A stretch of 64,000 bases of DNA. It comes from Roseateles toxinivorans (GTDB lineage Bacteria > Pseudomonadota > Gammaproteobacteria > Burkholderiales > Burkholderiaceae_C). The stretch spans positions 496,001 to 560,000 of the forward strand of contig NZ_SNXS01000004.1 in assembly GCF_004362525.1 (NCBI RefSeq). The letters run 5' to 3'. Positions 54,101 through 61,971 of this stretch are shown here, piece after piece (the first letter of the stretch is position 1; each line of letters begins with the position of its first letter). The notes beneath the pieces were generated by a model, which had not been told where the DNA came from, did no database searches, and was given only the letters and a program-made list of their open reading frames with translations. The position numbers and the translations under genes were made by a program.

Positions 54101-57100
54101 CTACGAGCAGGACCCGATTGCCGGCCCTCAGGGCCTGATCGACCGCGAGCTGCTGGCCGGCGATCTGAGCGAGCGCCATACGCTGGGCCTGTATGCCGGC
54201 CCGCGCGGCACGGCCACCGTGGTGCTGCGCGTGCCCAGCGAGGTCGAGCGGCGGCGCGGCATGCTCAGCGGCGCCGTGGTCACCGGTCTGGGCCAGTACG
54301 AGGGCGCGCTGAGCCTGGCCGACCTGACCGAATCGGTGCGCACCGGGGCCTTGCGCTATCTGCTGCAGGTCATCGACGTGCTGGGCAAGGCGGAGCGAGA
54401 GGTCTCGCTGGCCAGCCTGCTCCTGGGCTACAACTCCTCGGCCAATCTGTCGGTCGACGCCTCGGTCGAGGCCCTGGTGCGCGGCGTGATGGAGGCCAAT
54501 GCCAAGTTCTACGAGACCACGCGGCTGAACATCCGCATCGCGCGGCTGAGCATCGTCGAGCTGTATCTGGACACCGCCATCAGCGCCGCTTACGCGCTGC
54601 GCCACCTCACTCCGCGGCTCAGCGCCCAGGCCAGCAAGCAGGGCACCTTGCTGATCTGCCGCAGCGAGCTGGACCAGGGCGAGGGCGTGCGCCAGCGCCT
54701 GTTCGACAGCCGCAGCTCCAGCTACTGGCCGCGGCTGATCGTCACCGATGCCGATCGCACCGAGGAGACCTGTCCGCCCGACTGCCAGCTGCCGGGTGCG
54801 GTGGCCAGCGCGCCGACCTTGATCGCCGACCGGCTGCGCTTTCTGTATGTCGGCCAGCGCGCCCGCGCGGAGTCGGTGGTGCAGCAGCGCCAGCCAGGGC
54901 TGATCGAGAAGCTGGTGCGCCAGCAGATACATGACAAGACCTGGAACCCCGACTTTGGCCGCATGCTGTTCCAGCTGATGGTGCCCCATGACTTCAAGGA
55001 CGCCGCACGGCAGTTCGACCGCGTCGTGCTGGTGGTCGATGCGGCCACCGCCAATCTGCCCTGGGAGCTGATGCTGGCCGACGACCCCAGCCGCGCCGAT
55101 GACGACAAGCGCCCGCTGGCGCTGCGCACGGCCCTGGTGAGGCAGCTGTCGTCGCTGCGCTTCCGCCGCCATGTGCGGCAGAGCATGGAGCGCACGGCCC
55201 TGGTCATCGGCAATCCGTCGGTGCAGGGGTTTGCGGCGGCGTTCGGCAGTGTGGGCAATGCATTGAGCGTCGAGCGGGACCCGCCGGATCTGGCCGGCGC
55301 GCAGGCCGAGGCCGAGGCCGTGGTCAGCGTGCTGGGCAGCATGGGCTACACCGTCGAGCGCGTCATCGGCAGCCATAACAGCGCCAGCGAGGTGCTGGCG
55401 GCGCTGTACCGCAGGCCCTGGCGCATCCTGCACATTTCGGCCCATGGCATCTTCAATCTGCGCCACGGCGACGGGCGGGCGCGCAGCGGCGTGGTGCTGT
55501 CCGATGGCCTGCTGATCACCGCCGCCGAGATCGCTGCGATGGAGCTGGTGCCCGAGCTGGTGTTCCTGAACTGCTGCCATCTGGGCCAGGTGGACATGGG
55601 CCGCGACGGCAACAAGCTGGCGGCCAGCGTGGCGCGCGAGTTGATCGACGTTGGCGTGCGCTGCGTCGTCGTCGCCGGCTGGGCGGTCGATGACGATCTG
55701 GCAAGGCTGTTCGGTCAGACGCTCTATGCCCAGCTCTTGCTGCGCCGCCGCAGCTTTGGGGACGCCGTGTTTCAGGCCCGCCAGGCGACCTGGGAGGCGA
55801 ATCGCGATGACATCACCTGGGGCGCCTTCCAGGCCTATGGCGACCCCGGCTGGCTGGCCGAGCCGCGCGCCGATGGCGGCGACGGCAGCGGCCGGGGCGG
55901 GCTGTATGTATCGCCCGAGGAGGTGCTGGACGAGCTGGCCCGCGTGCGTGCCGATCTGTCACGCCAGCGTGAACGTCTCACCGAGCGCGAGATCCGCGCC
56001 CGCGCCGATGCGGTGGAGGCCTGTTTGACGCTGCGCTGCCCGCCGGGCTGGCGTGGCCTGCCGCAGCTGCAATCGGCGCTGGGTGCGACCTGGCGCGACC
56101 TCGGCCAGTGGGAGAAGGCGCGCGATGCCTATGTGGCCGCGATCCAGGCCGATGACCGCATCGGCCAGGTGCCGATACGCGATATCGAGCAGCTCGCCAA
56201 GGTCGAGGCCTATCTCGGCGAGCAGCGTGCCGAGGCCGAACTGAGTGGCGGCCCTCACTCGCCCGCGGGCGAGAGCGGCATGCAGCTGCTGGACCTGGCG
56301 CTGCGCCGGCTCAAAGGCCTGGACGCCCTGGTCTCGGCCAGCATCAACGAACCCAGCGAGGCCGAGGTGATTGCCACCATCGCCCGGGCCGCGCTGCGAG
56401 GCGGTGTCTACAAGCGCAAGGCCAGCGTGGCGGCGCGCCGCATCCTGCTCGGCGGCCTGAGCCCGGTCCAGCAGGACCAGGCCCGCGATGCGATGGCCAG
56501 GGCCCTGGACGATGGCGTGGCCGCCTATGCCAGCGCCGAGGGCCACCCGGGCGCCGGCCGCTTCTCGCCCTATCTGGCGCTGAACCGCCTGGCCCTCGAT
56601 GCGCTGACCGACTGGCCCAGCCCCGGAGACAAGGATGCCTCGATCGCCCTGGCCCAGCAATGCCAGCAACGGGCGGTGCAGGGTTTTGCCCGCAACCCGA
56701 ATCTGTGGGATGCGGTGATGCAGGCCGATGCGCTGCTGATCGAACGCCTGCTCGATGGGAGCCTCGGCCTGCCCGGCGAGGCCGGCCATGCCCGCTTCGA
56801 CGAACTCGCCCGCGCCTACGATGCGGTGCTGAGCAATATCAGCGTCAAGGCGATACAGATCGACGCCATGGTCACGCAGATGGAGCTGCTGTCGCGGCTG
56901 TGCGATGCCATGTCCGTCACGCAGCAGGGCAACGCCACGCTGAGCCTGATGGCCGACCGGCTGCTGGCCCTGCTGCAGCGGCTGCAGCCGGGGCACGCGC
57001 CCAGGGATGACAGGCCGGTGAGAGCAGTGGCCGAGCAGCCGGCAACTGCCGCCACGGCGGTGCGCAAGCCGGTGCGGCGGCCAGCCGCGAAGACCCCCGC

Positions 57101-57119
57101 GGCCAAGCGCCGACGCTGA
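51120..57119 (+). CDS. giant CHAT-domain protease with two alpha/beta-hydrolase domains
   Basis: 1999 residues from the ATG after GGGAGA. Residues 215-560: alpha/beta hydrolase with VFVHGT (His228) and nucleophile Ser295 in SHSRGG. Residues about 575-900: a second, lipase/LCAT-like hydrolase with VVVLPGVMGSHL, Ser675 in HSMGG and LGTPNQGAH. Residues 981-1040: a glycine-rich block I cannot name. Residues about 1345-1625: CHAT caspase-like domain with His1442 (HISAHG) and Cys1486 (LNCCHLG). Then a helical, partly TPR-like part (WRDLGQWEKARDAYVAAIQ) and a Lys/Arg/Ala tail. No signal peptide or clear membrane span, so cytosolic. A single-gene unit; function unknown, possibly a protease-activated lipase or defence effector. 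Confidence 0.88.
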   Translation: MMAAGKADSTVQVKLIGRADKPRLPTLLLPTARSGQAQEDPFLPAGYLQPRLTLDVGAAARSGGEGAAEQQHGLAADEVLVLELADGSSLITSAQRLRASLEQTRPTLLGTDGMVLLEQLRAQGAAPGRGLGEAVGGLISKVFSVGVGQLPDAIIGEAVARLGGKAGLGVSWAGTKALMWAIEKRLEQEPGLYHWASGAGSAADFEAPKFNAALQADPALYPMLVFVHGTASSTLGSFGDLRSGDRDLWTALERQFSGGIYAFEHRTLSESPIDNAIQLVKALPVGANICLVSHSRGGLVADLLCLGDFDALIEGYVFPFEGTGDADAAEAQRVLKELEIAHAEHRARLRELAALLRERKPVVRRYVRAASPANGTKLASGNFDVFLSGLLTLIGQVPFFFGSPLYSAFKRVVIEIARNRTNPHLVPGIEAMLPDSPMAQLLRDAPVRAGTQMAVIAGDIQGGHMLRRLGVLLTDFLLFDSEDNDLVVNTSAMLAGIAPRVGSKVLFDRGSDVSHFRYFTNTDTRAALRDWLVAPDPLALGAFRALPAPADFAQALAESASRDALSAKLPVVVVLPGVMGSHLAVAAKDRVWFDPLDIAAGGLSKIAWGQGGVEASELFAMFYGNLCKHLAGSHRVEAFPYDWRQPLDVLAERLGQFLDRLMKETDKPIRLLAHSMGGLVVRATIHKRRAVMDALMQREGARIVMLGTPNQGAHSMVENLIGKGDTLRTLVRLDVEHDMQEVLDIVAGFRGALSLLPKPGFKDIFQGQPEGGGIYAFQTAETWTGFSAKVGDLWFGDGRVGRPDQATLDAAAWLWRQDDAANAGNAEHGDAARPRLPADYEAKSCYVFGVARNTPCGVREQGGRLKMVGTTRGDGTVTWESGRIGGIGSFYYMPAEHGDLPATKEYFPAIAELLASGATAKLSVTPPAVRAIEQPEPVGYDAGPPVADDPDALERGLMGGSLRNRVPPRPRRRLEVSVKAMDLRFLSEPILVGTYEQDPIAGPQGLIDRELLAGDLSERHTLGLYAGPRGTATVVLRVPSEVERRRGMLSGAVVTGLGQYEGALSLADLTESVRTGALRYLLQVIDVLGKAEREVSLASLLLGYNSSANLSVDASVEALVRGVMEANAKFYETTRLNIRIARLSIVELYLDTAISAAYALRHLTPRLSAQASKQGTLLICRSELDQGEGVRQRLFDSRSSSYWPRLIVTDADRTEETCPPDCQLPGAVASAPTLIADRLRFLYVGQRARAESVVQQRQPGLIEKLVRQQIHDKTWNPDFGRMLFQLMVPHDFKDAARQFDRVVLVVDAATANLPWELMLADDPSRADDDKRPLALRTALVRQLSSLRFRRHVRQSMERTALVIGNPSVQGFAAAFGSVGNALSVERDPPDLAGAQAEAEAVVSVLGSMGYTVERVIGSHNSASEVLAALYRRPWRILHISAHGIFNLRHGDGRARSGVVLSDGLLITAAEIAAMELVPELVFLNCCHLGQVDMGRDGNKLAASVARELIDVGVRCVVVAGWAVDDDLARLFGQTLYAQLLLRRRSFGDAVFQARQATWEANRDDITWGAFQAYGDPGWLAEPRADGGDGSGRGGLYVSPEEVLDELARVRADLSRQRERLTEREIRARADAVEACLTLRCPPGWRGLPQLQSALGATWRDLGQWEKARDAYVAAIQADDRIGQVPIRDIEQLAKVEAYLGEQRAEAELSGGPHSPAGESGMQLLDLALRRLKGLDALVSASINEPSEAEVIATIARAALRGGVYKRKASVAARRILLGGLSPVQQDQARDAMARALDDGVAAYASAEGHPGAGRFSPYLALNRLALDALTDWPSPGDKDASIALAQQCQQRAVQGFARNPNLWDAVMQADALLIERLLDGSLGLPGEAGHARFDELARAYDAVLSNISVKAIQIDAMVTQMELLSRLCDAMSVTQQGNATLSLMADRLLALLQRLQPGHAPRDDRPVRAVAEQPATAATAVRKPVRRPAAKTPAAKRRR

Positions 57120-57215
57120 TCGCGGCGGGCTCGGCCGTCCGCCGCGGTCGGCGACCTGTCTCCGGCTGCAACGGCTCACCCCTTCAAAGAGGGGATGCCC
57201 GGTCACTTTGTCGGG

Positions 57216-57239
57216 CCCCGTTGATCGCCATCAACGGGG
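57216..57239 (+). terminator. strong hairpin after the giant CHAT gene
   Basis: CCCCGTTGAT-CGCC-ATCAACGGGG is a perfect 10-bp stem with a tetraloop about 100 bases after the stop; a smaller CCCCT...AGGGG hairpin lies before it (57179-57194). There is no T-run. It separates the CHAT gene from the PEP-CTERM gene. Confidence 0.5.
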
Positions 57240-57384
57240 CTGCGCTGCCGCTGTCGTCCACTGAATGAGGTGCTGGGCCCGGCCGTCTGGCGGGGCTCCA
57301 TTGGACTGCAATGGCGGGATCGGCAACGGTCTCGCCCGTGCGGCGGCGCCGCATATCAACGTGTCAAACACCGAGGAACCGGGA

Positions 57385-57903
57385 ATGAAAAAGAAACACT
57401 TTGCCTTGGCCGGCCTGGCCATGCTCGCCTGTGGCAGCGTCTTTGCCGAAGACGACACCGTCAACTATCTGGGTTCGCTGAACCCGGGCTTGGTGAATCA
57501 GTTCGTCAATTTTGGTACCGACAAGTCGGTGTCGGGACTGTTTCACGACGTGTTCAACTTCTCGTTCAGCGGAGTGACACCACCGAGCATCGGTGCCGCC
57601 ACCGGGGTGCAGATCCAGTTCAACCTGAGCACGCCCAATGTCGACTTCAGCAATGTGGCGCTCAACGGCGTCGGCGGCACCGTCAGCAACCTCGGCGTCA
57701 GCTCCTTCTTCTTCACGGCACCGGTGATGGGGGCCGCGGGACCGGTCACCTATGTGCTGGAGGTCTGGGGCACGGCCGAGCAGACGGCCAAGTACGGCGG
57801 CTCGCTGAACGTCGCCACCGTGCCCGAGCCCGAGAGCTATGCGCTGATGCTGGCCGGCCTTGGTGCGCTGGGCTTCATGGTGCGTCGGCGCAAGCAGTCC
57901 TAG
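57385..57903 (+). CDS. FxDxF-family PEP-CTERM protein
   Basis: 172 residues. Signal peptide ends SVFAED; the motif FHDVFNF matches FxDxF; the C-terminal sorting signal is VPEPESYALMLAGLG, a hydrophobic span and RRRK. Such proteins are exported, cut by an exosortase and linked to extracellular polysaccharide or the envelope. The exosortase is elsewhere. Start at 57385 after GAGGAACCGGGA. Confidence 0.9.
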   Translation: MKKKHFALAGLAMLACGSVFAEDDTVNYLGSLNPGLVNQFVNFGTDKSVSGLFHDVFNFSFSGVTPPSIGAATGVQIQFNLSTPNVDFSNVALNGVGGTVSNLGVSSFFFTAPVMGAAGPVTYVLEVWGTAEQTAKYGGSLNVATVPEPESYALMLAGLGALGFMVRRRKQS

Positions 57904-57943
57904 TCAGAGCCGGTGGCCGCTCCCCGGTGGCCGCCTGACCCGT

Positions 57944-59047
57944 TCAGCTGGACCCCAGCGGCTGCTCGAAGGCAATCAGATTGCCGTCCGGGTCTTGTGC
58001 CACGAACCAGCGCGTGCCCCAGTGCGTGGGTTCCGGGGCGAACAGCGCGGCGCCGCGCTTGTGCAACTGGGTGTAGCGCCGGTCGAGATCGTCCACCTGT
58101 AGATGCAGGGTCGGGCGGGTGCCGTTGATGCCGTGCGACTTGGATTTGTCCGTCGCGTCATGGGCGCCCCCAGACCTGCCGCTTTGCGTCAGGCCCCCCG
58201 AGGGGGATGAGAAAACTCGGGAGCGGCCCGTCGTTTCCTCATGGGCCTCGGCCAGCACGATGCGCACCGCGCCGGTGCCCAGCGAGGCGCCGCGCGGCTG
58301 GCCGTCAGCGCCCCAGGCATACTGCAGCGGCCAGCCGAGCGCGTCGCGGTAGAAGGCCAGCGAGGCATCGAAGCTGGCGGGCTGGACAAACACATGGTCG
58401 AAGCGATCGTAGGGCGCCACGACCACCGGGTTGACGGGCGCTTCGTCGGCCGGCCGGTGCGACTTGCACCAGGCAAGGGCCTCTTCCAGCCGGTCGTCGC
58501 CCCAGAAGACTTCGCCATCGGCCACAAAGCTGGGCGAGCCAAACAGGCCCAGCGAACGGGCGGTGTCGGTCTCGGCGGCATAGCGGGCGCGCACCGCGTC
58601 GCTGTTGGCTCGGGCCAGGACAGCCTCGGCGTCATGGCCCAGATCGGTGAGCAGATCGCTGAGCGTGGCCACGTCACCGGGGTTTTGCTTGCGCGTGAAC
58701 CACAGGCGGTACGCCGCCTGGCTGAACTCGGCGCACCAGCCTTCGATGGCCGCCAGCGTGGCCACGCGGTTAGCCAGTTCGTCGGCGTCGATGGGGTAGG
58801 GCGGCGCGCCGCTGAAGGGCAGGCGAAGCTGCTCGGCGCGGCGCTCGATGTCACGCCACATATAGGCCATCTTGGCCGGCTTACCGACGAAGGGGCTGTT
58901 GTTCTGCTCGCGCATCAGCGTGCGCACGCTGAAGGGCCGCCAGTTCAGTACGACGCCCTCGCGTTCGGCCAGCGCCTCGGCCCGCTGCACGCTCAGGTAG
59001 CTGTAGGTGCTGCCAATGAAGAAAAAGAAGTCGAGCTGTGCGGGCAT
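57944..59047 (-). CDS. DsbA-like (HCCA isomerase-type) and VOC domain fusion
   Basis: 367 residues. Residues 1-205: thioredoxin-fold DsbA-like domain of the 2-hydroxychromene-2-carboxylate isomerase group (FFFFIGSTYSYLSVQRAE; LGLFGSPSFVADGEVFWGDDRLEEAL); it lacks a CxxC, so it should use glutathione rather than oxidise thiols. Residues 213-367: a VOC/glyoxalase-like domain (DHVFVQPASFDASLAFYRDALGW; DPDGNLIAFEQP). A dispersed repeat adds about 25 residues (273-297) inside the VOC domain without breaking the frame. The reaction is unknown, probably glutathione-linked breakdown of aromatics or electrophiles. Confidence 0.85.
   Translation of the reverse strand: MPAQLDFFFFIGSTYSYLSVQRAEALAEREGVVLNWRPFSVRTLMREQNNSPFVGKPAKMAYMWRDIERRAEQLRLPFSGAPPYPIDADELANRVATLAAIEGWCAEFSQAAYRLWFTRKQNPGDVATLSDLLTDLGHDAEAVLARANSDAVRARYAAETDTARSLGLFGSPSFVADGEVFWGDDRLEEALAWCKSHRPADEAPVNPVVVAPYDRFDHVFVQPASFDASLAFYRDALGWPLQYAWGADGQPRGASLGTGAVRIVLAEAHEETTGRSRVFSSPSGGLTQSGRSGGAHDATDKSKSHGINGTRPTLHLQVDDLDRRYTQLHKRGAALFAPEPTHWGTRWFVAQDPDGNLIAFEQPLGSS
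58161..58233 (-). repeat. dispersed GC-rich repeat, copy 2 (inside the VOC domain)
   Basis: Reverse-strand copy of the element in soxD, with CCCCCTCGGGGGG, GACGCAAAGCGGC and GGGGGCGC in the same order and spacing apart from 1-2-base gaps. In the gene frame it gives VFSSPSGGLTQSGRSGGA, the same frame as in soxD. It splits the VOC domain between its two halves. Confidence 0.75.
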
Positions 59048-59073
59048 CTGTCCTCCTGTTCGTGCGGGGCGCC

Positions 59074-59448
59074 TCAGTAGCGTTGCACCACCGGACTGGC
59101 GCGCGCCGGCGGTTCATAGTCGCTGGGCCAGTATTCGGTGAGCCGGGTGATTGTGCCCTCGCTCAGTTCGAAAAAGGTGATGCCCGTCATCTGCTCGGTG
59201 GGGGTCACGAAGTTGATCACCGTCACCGCCGAGTGTGCGTCGGCTACGGCCCTCACGACCTCGGCCCACCAGGCGCCGGGCCAGGTGCGGAAGAACTCGA
59301 CAAAGTCTTCGCGGCCGCTGACGCGCTCGCGGGTCTGCGGCACCTCGTAGACCAGATCGGGGCTCAGCAGCGCCGCAAAGGCGTCCCAGTTGGCGGCGTT
59401 GGCGGTGCTCCAGAAACGCCGGACGATCGCATGGTTGGCTGGGGTCAT
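59074..59448 (-). CDS. SnoaL/NTF2-like protein
   Basis: 124 residues. A cone-shaped alpha+beta fold is suggested by NHAIVRRFWSTANAANWDAFAALLSPDLVYEVPQ (start helix), ISGREDFVEFF-type central region and ITFFELSEGTITRLTEYWP. Family members are small isomerases, dehydratases or accessory proteins. It lies 26 bases upstream of the DsbA/VOC fusion on the same strand, so it may share its pathway. Confidence 0.82.
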   Translation of the reverse strand: MTPANHAIVRRFWSTANAANWDAFAALLSPDLVYEVPQTRERVSGREDFVEFFRTWPGAWWAEVVRAVADAHSAVTVINFVTPTEQMTGITFFELSEGTITRLTEYWPSDYEPPARASPVVQRY

Positions 59449-59515
59449 CGTGAATGGCCTCTGATTGAAAGCGGGCGATGGTACTGTATGAATAAACAGT
59501 TTTCAATCCAGTTGC

Positions 59516-60163
59516 TCAGGGCTTGACGGGATTCAGCACCAACTCGATCCGCCGCCGCAGGCGCGCGGCCAGCTCGGCGTCTGCGGCTGCCTCGGCGCGC
59601 TGCGCCTGCAGATGCAGCCAGGCCAATAGCGGCCGACTCCAACCCTGGGCCGAGGCAGTGTCGGCGGCCATCGCATACAGCGCAGGCTCGGCACGGCTGC
59701 TGCGCAGTAGCACGCCGGCGGCGACCAGGCGCGACAGCGGCTCGGGCATGGCCGCGATAGCCGCCGTGCCACCGCTGACGAGCTGGCGCTGCGCGTTCGG
59801 CAGCAGCGTCGCATCGGTTGCCGTGGCCCTGCCGGCCAGGTAGTTGGCATAGGCGCGCTCGGCCGGTTGCGCGTCCTGGGCCAGCGCGGCGAAGGCCGGG
59901 CAGTCGTCGAACTCCAGACTGGCCACGCGGACGGCACAGCGCGTCAGCTCGGCGCGGGCCAGCAGATCGGCGCGGCCGGTGCGTGCCAACTCGGCACGGG
60001 CGCGCGCGAACTCGGCCACTTCAACGCGGGTATTGCCACTCAGATAGGCCTCGGTGGCCCGCTCCAGCGACGCCTTTGCATTCATCTGCCAGTCGGGTGG
60101 GGGCGGGCCGCTGGCGCAGCCGGCCAGGATGAGGACGGAAAACAGGGCTGGCAGTTTGATCAT
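59516..60163 (-). CDS. lipoprotein of the MlaE/MlaD locus
   Basis: 215 residues from the ATG overlapping the MlaD stop (four bases). Lipobox LILAGCAS. The rest is Ala/Arg-rich and helical with short repeats, and has two cysteines (LTRCAV, DDCPAF). I do not recognise a family; it is not obviously the usual ABC-transport auxiliary lipoprotein. Coupling to the MCE gene suggests an outer-membrane partner in lipid transport. Confidence 0.75.
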   Translation of the reverse strand: MIKLPALFSVLILAGCASGPPPPDWQMNAKASLERATEAYLSGNTRVEVAEFARARAELARTGRADLLARAELTRCAVRVASLEFDDCPAFAALAQDAQPAERAYANYLAGRATATDATLLPNAQRQLVSGGTAAIAAMPEPLSRLVAAGVLLRSSRAEPALYAMAADTASAQGWSRPLLAWLHLQAQRAEAAADAELAARLRRRIELVLNPVKP

Positions 60164-61146
60164 GGCAGCTTGATCTCGGTGTCTCTGGCGAAGGGCCAAC
60201 GGCGGTTCACCTCGTTGACCAGGTGCTCGACCTTGCGCAGGCTGGACTCGACCTCGGCCCGCAGCGTGCCCAGGTCGGCCGTGGCGGCTCGGGTGTTGCT
60301 GGCAATGCCCTGGGCCTCGACCAGCACGGCATCGACCTTCTTCAGGCTCATGCGCGCGTCGGCCAGCAGGGCATTGAGCTGCTGCACGCTGACCTGGCCG
60401 TCACGCAGCAGGCCGCGCTCGCCGAAGACCTGGGTGTCGGCCTTGCTCACCAGGCCATCAGTTTTCAGCACCAGGCCATCCAGCCGGGCGAGCAGGGTGT
60501 TGGTGCGTTCCAGGGTGGTGATGATCTTGCTGGCGTCCTTGTCGCTGCCCAGCAGCGCACCGAGCGCACCGCTGGGGCCGTTGAGCCGGGCGGTGGTGGC
60601 CTGCAGGTTTTGCAGACTCTGGTTCAACGGCGAGTCGTCGGCCGTCATCGTGCCCAGGTGGGTGAGCAGGTCGCGCATGCTGGCCATCAGGCGCGGAATC
60701 TCGGCCGCCGCGTCGCCGCTCAGGACCTTACGTACCGCGCCATCGGCCAGCGGCGGGTCGGTCAGGATGCCGCTGAAGGCGCGCAGCTTCGGCCCGCCGA
60801 CCAGGCCGCTCTCCATCGTGAACACGCTGCTCTCGCGCAACCAGCGGGCGTCCTTGACCGGCACATAGACGACGATGCGCGCATTGCCCTCATTCGACAG
60901 CTCGATGCGGTTGACCCGGCCGACGGGGAAGCCGGCAAAGCTCAGGTCCATGCCGACGACTACGCCCTCGGCATGGTCGGCCACCAGCACCAGGGTCTGG
61001 GTGCGCTCGAAGGCGCCCCGGGCATAGAGCACGAAGACCATCGCCGCCGCGATCAGCAGCAGCACGCCGGCCATCAACAGCCGCGCCTTCAGGTCGAGAT
61101 GGGCGACCGCCGGGGCTTCAACAACAGGTTCAGATTCGATGGGCAT
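60160..61146 (-). CDS. MlaD-family MCE protein
   Basis: 328 residues. One membrane span (residues about 22-42), an MCE domain (about 48-130: GVVVGMDLSFAGFPVGRVNRIEL) and a long helical C-terminal part (about 150-310) that would form a needle across the periplasm. It moves phospholipids or other lipids between membranes with the permease encoded four bases upstream. Confidence 0.9.
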   Translation of the reverse strand: MPIESEPVVEAPAVAHLDLKARLLMAGVLLLIAAAMVFVLYARGAFERTQTLVLVADHAEGVVVGMDLSFAGFPVGRVNRIELSNEGNARIVVYVPVKDARWLRESSVFTMESGLVGGPKLRAFSGILTDPPLADGAVRKVLSGDAAAEIPRLMASMRDLLTHLGTMTADDSPLNQSLQNLQATTARLNGPSGALGALLGSDKDASKIITTLERTNTLLARLDGLVLKTDGLVSKADTQVFGERGLLRDGQVSVQQLNALLADARMSLKKVDAVLVEAQGIASNTRAATADLGTLRAEVESSLRKVEHLVNEVNRRWPFARDTEIKLP

Positions 61147-61149
61147 GGC

Positions 61150-61932
61150 TCAATAGTAGTTGCCGACCAGGGACAGCAGCTCGATCAGCAGCACCACGGC
61201 CAGCAGCCGCGCGAGGTGGTTCAGGTCGGCGCCGGGTGCGCCGTCGCGGGCGCCGGGCCGCATCGGAATCACCGCCACGGCCAGGCTCAACAGCAGCGCC
61301 TTCAGGGCGAAGATCAGCACGATCACCGGCCCGAAGACCTGGCCGACGCCGCGCACGAAACCGGTCAGCCCCCAGGTCGAGAAGCCGTAGAGATTCAGAT
61401 AGGTCAGCAGCAGCGTGATCGTGGCGGCCAGCAGGGTCAGCGTGATGGCCGCAAACACCCCGGCAAGCGCGCGGGGCAGTACGGTGTCACGCAGCGGGTC
61501 CAGCCCCTGGGCCAGCTGGGCCTTGTGCAGGCCCCGGGCGCGCATCGCCCGCACCTGCTCGGCGGCCGGCATGGTGTAGCGCACGGCGGTGTACAGGGCC
61601 GCCGACAGCGGAATCAGCTCCAGCACCAACGTGCGTACCAGCACGTTCAATGCGTAGCCGGTCAGGCCGTAGCTCTGTGCCGTGGCCAGGACGATGCGGA
61701 TGATCACCTGCGCCATGATCGCCGAGCCCAGACCGAAACCCAGCAGCAGCGGCATTGTCGCGGCATAGGCCTGGTGCAGCATCAGCCGCCGTTGCGAGCG
61801 CCGCCAGCTCGACGGCGACAGCGCCAACACGGCCAGCCGAGCGCCGAAAAGCAGCAGCCCCCACCAGCCGGTCAGCCATTGCCGCAGCGTGTGCAGCAGG
61901 GGCTGGGCGGGGGCGCGTGACGGTTGGGGCAT
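61150..61932 (-). CDS. MlaE-family lipid ABC-transporter permease
   Basis: 260 residues with about five membrane spans. MlaE features: LLLGFGLGSAIMAQVIIRIV, LVRTLVLELIPLSAALYTAVRY and AEQVRAMRARGL. No MlaF-type ATPase gene is next to it in this window; the genes upstream are unrelated, so the ATPase must be elsewhere. It leads a three-gene run with MlaD and a lipoprotein. Confidence 0.88.
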   Translation of the reverse strand: MPQPSRAPAQPLLHTLRQWLTGWWGLLLFGARLAVLALSPSSWRRSQRRLMLHQAYAATMPLLLGFGLGSAIMAQVIIRIVLATAQSYGLTGYALNVLVRTLVLELIPLSAALYTAVRYTMPAAEQVRAMRARGLHKAQLAQGLDPLRDTVLPRALAGVFAAITLTLLAATITLLLTYLNLYGFSTWGLTGFVRGVGQVFGPVIVLIFALKALLLSLAVAVIPMRPGARDGAPGADLNHLARLLAVVLLIELLSLVGNYY

Positions 61933-61971
61933 GCGGCAGTATGGAGCAAGTGGCTGCCCCGGGTGGCCAGC

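Noticed and set aside
51924-55580. Very long antisense open frame (about 1200 codons) opposite the giant CHAT gene
   Set aside because: High GC and codon bias create stop-free antisense frames here; the translation is low-complexity, without domains, and the sense strand has clear catalytic motifs.
57120-57384. Hairpins after the CHAT gene as part of a CRISPR array, retron or toxin-antitoxin RNA
   Set aside because: Two unlike hairpins, no repeated units, no reverse transcriptase or Cas gene nearby; a terminator explains them.
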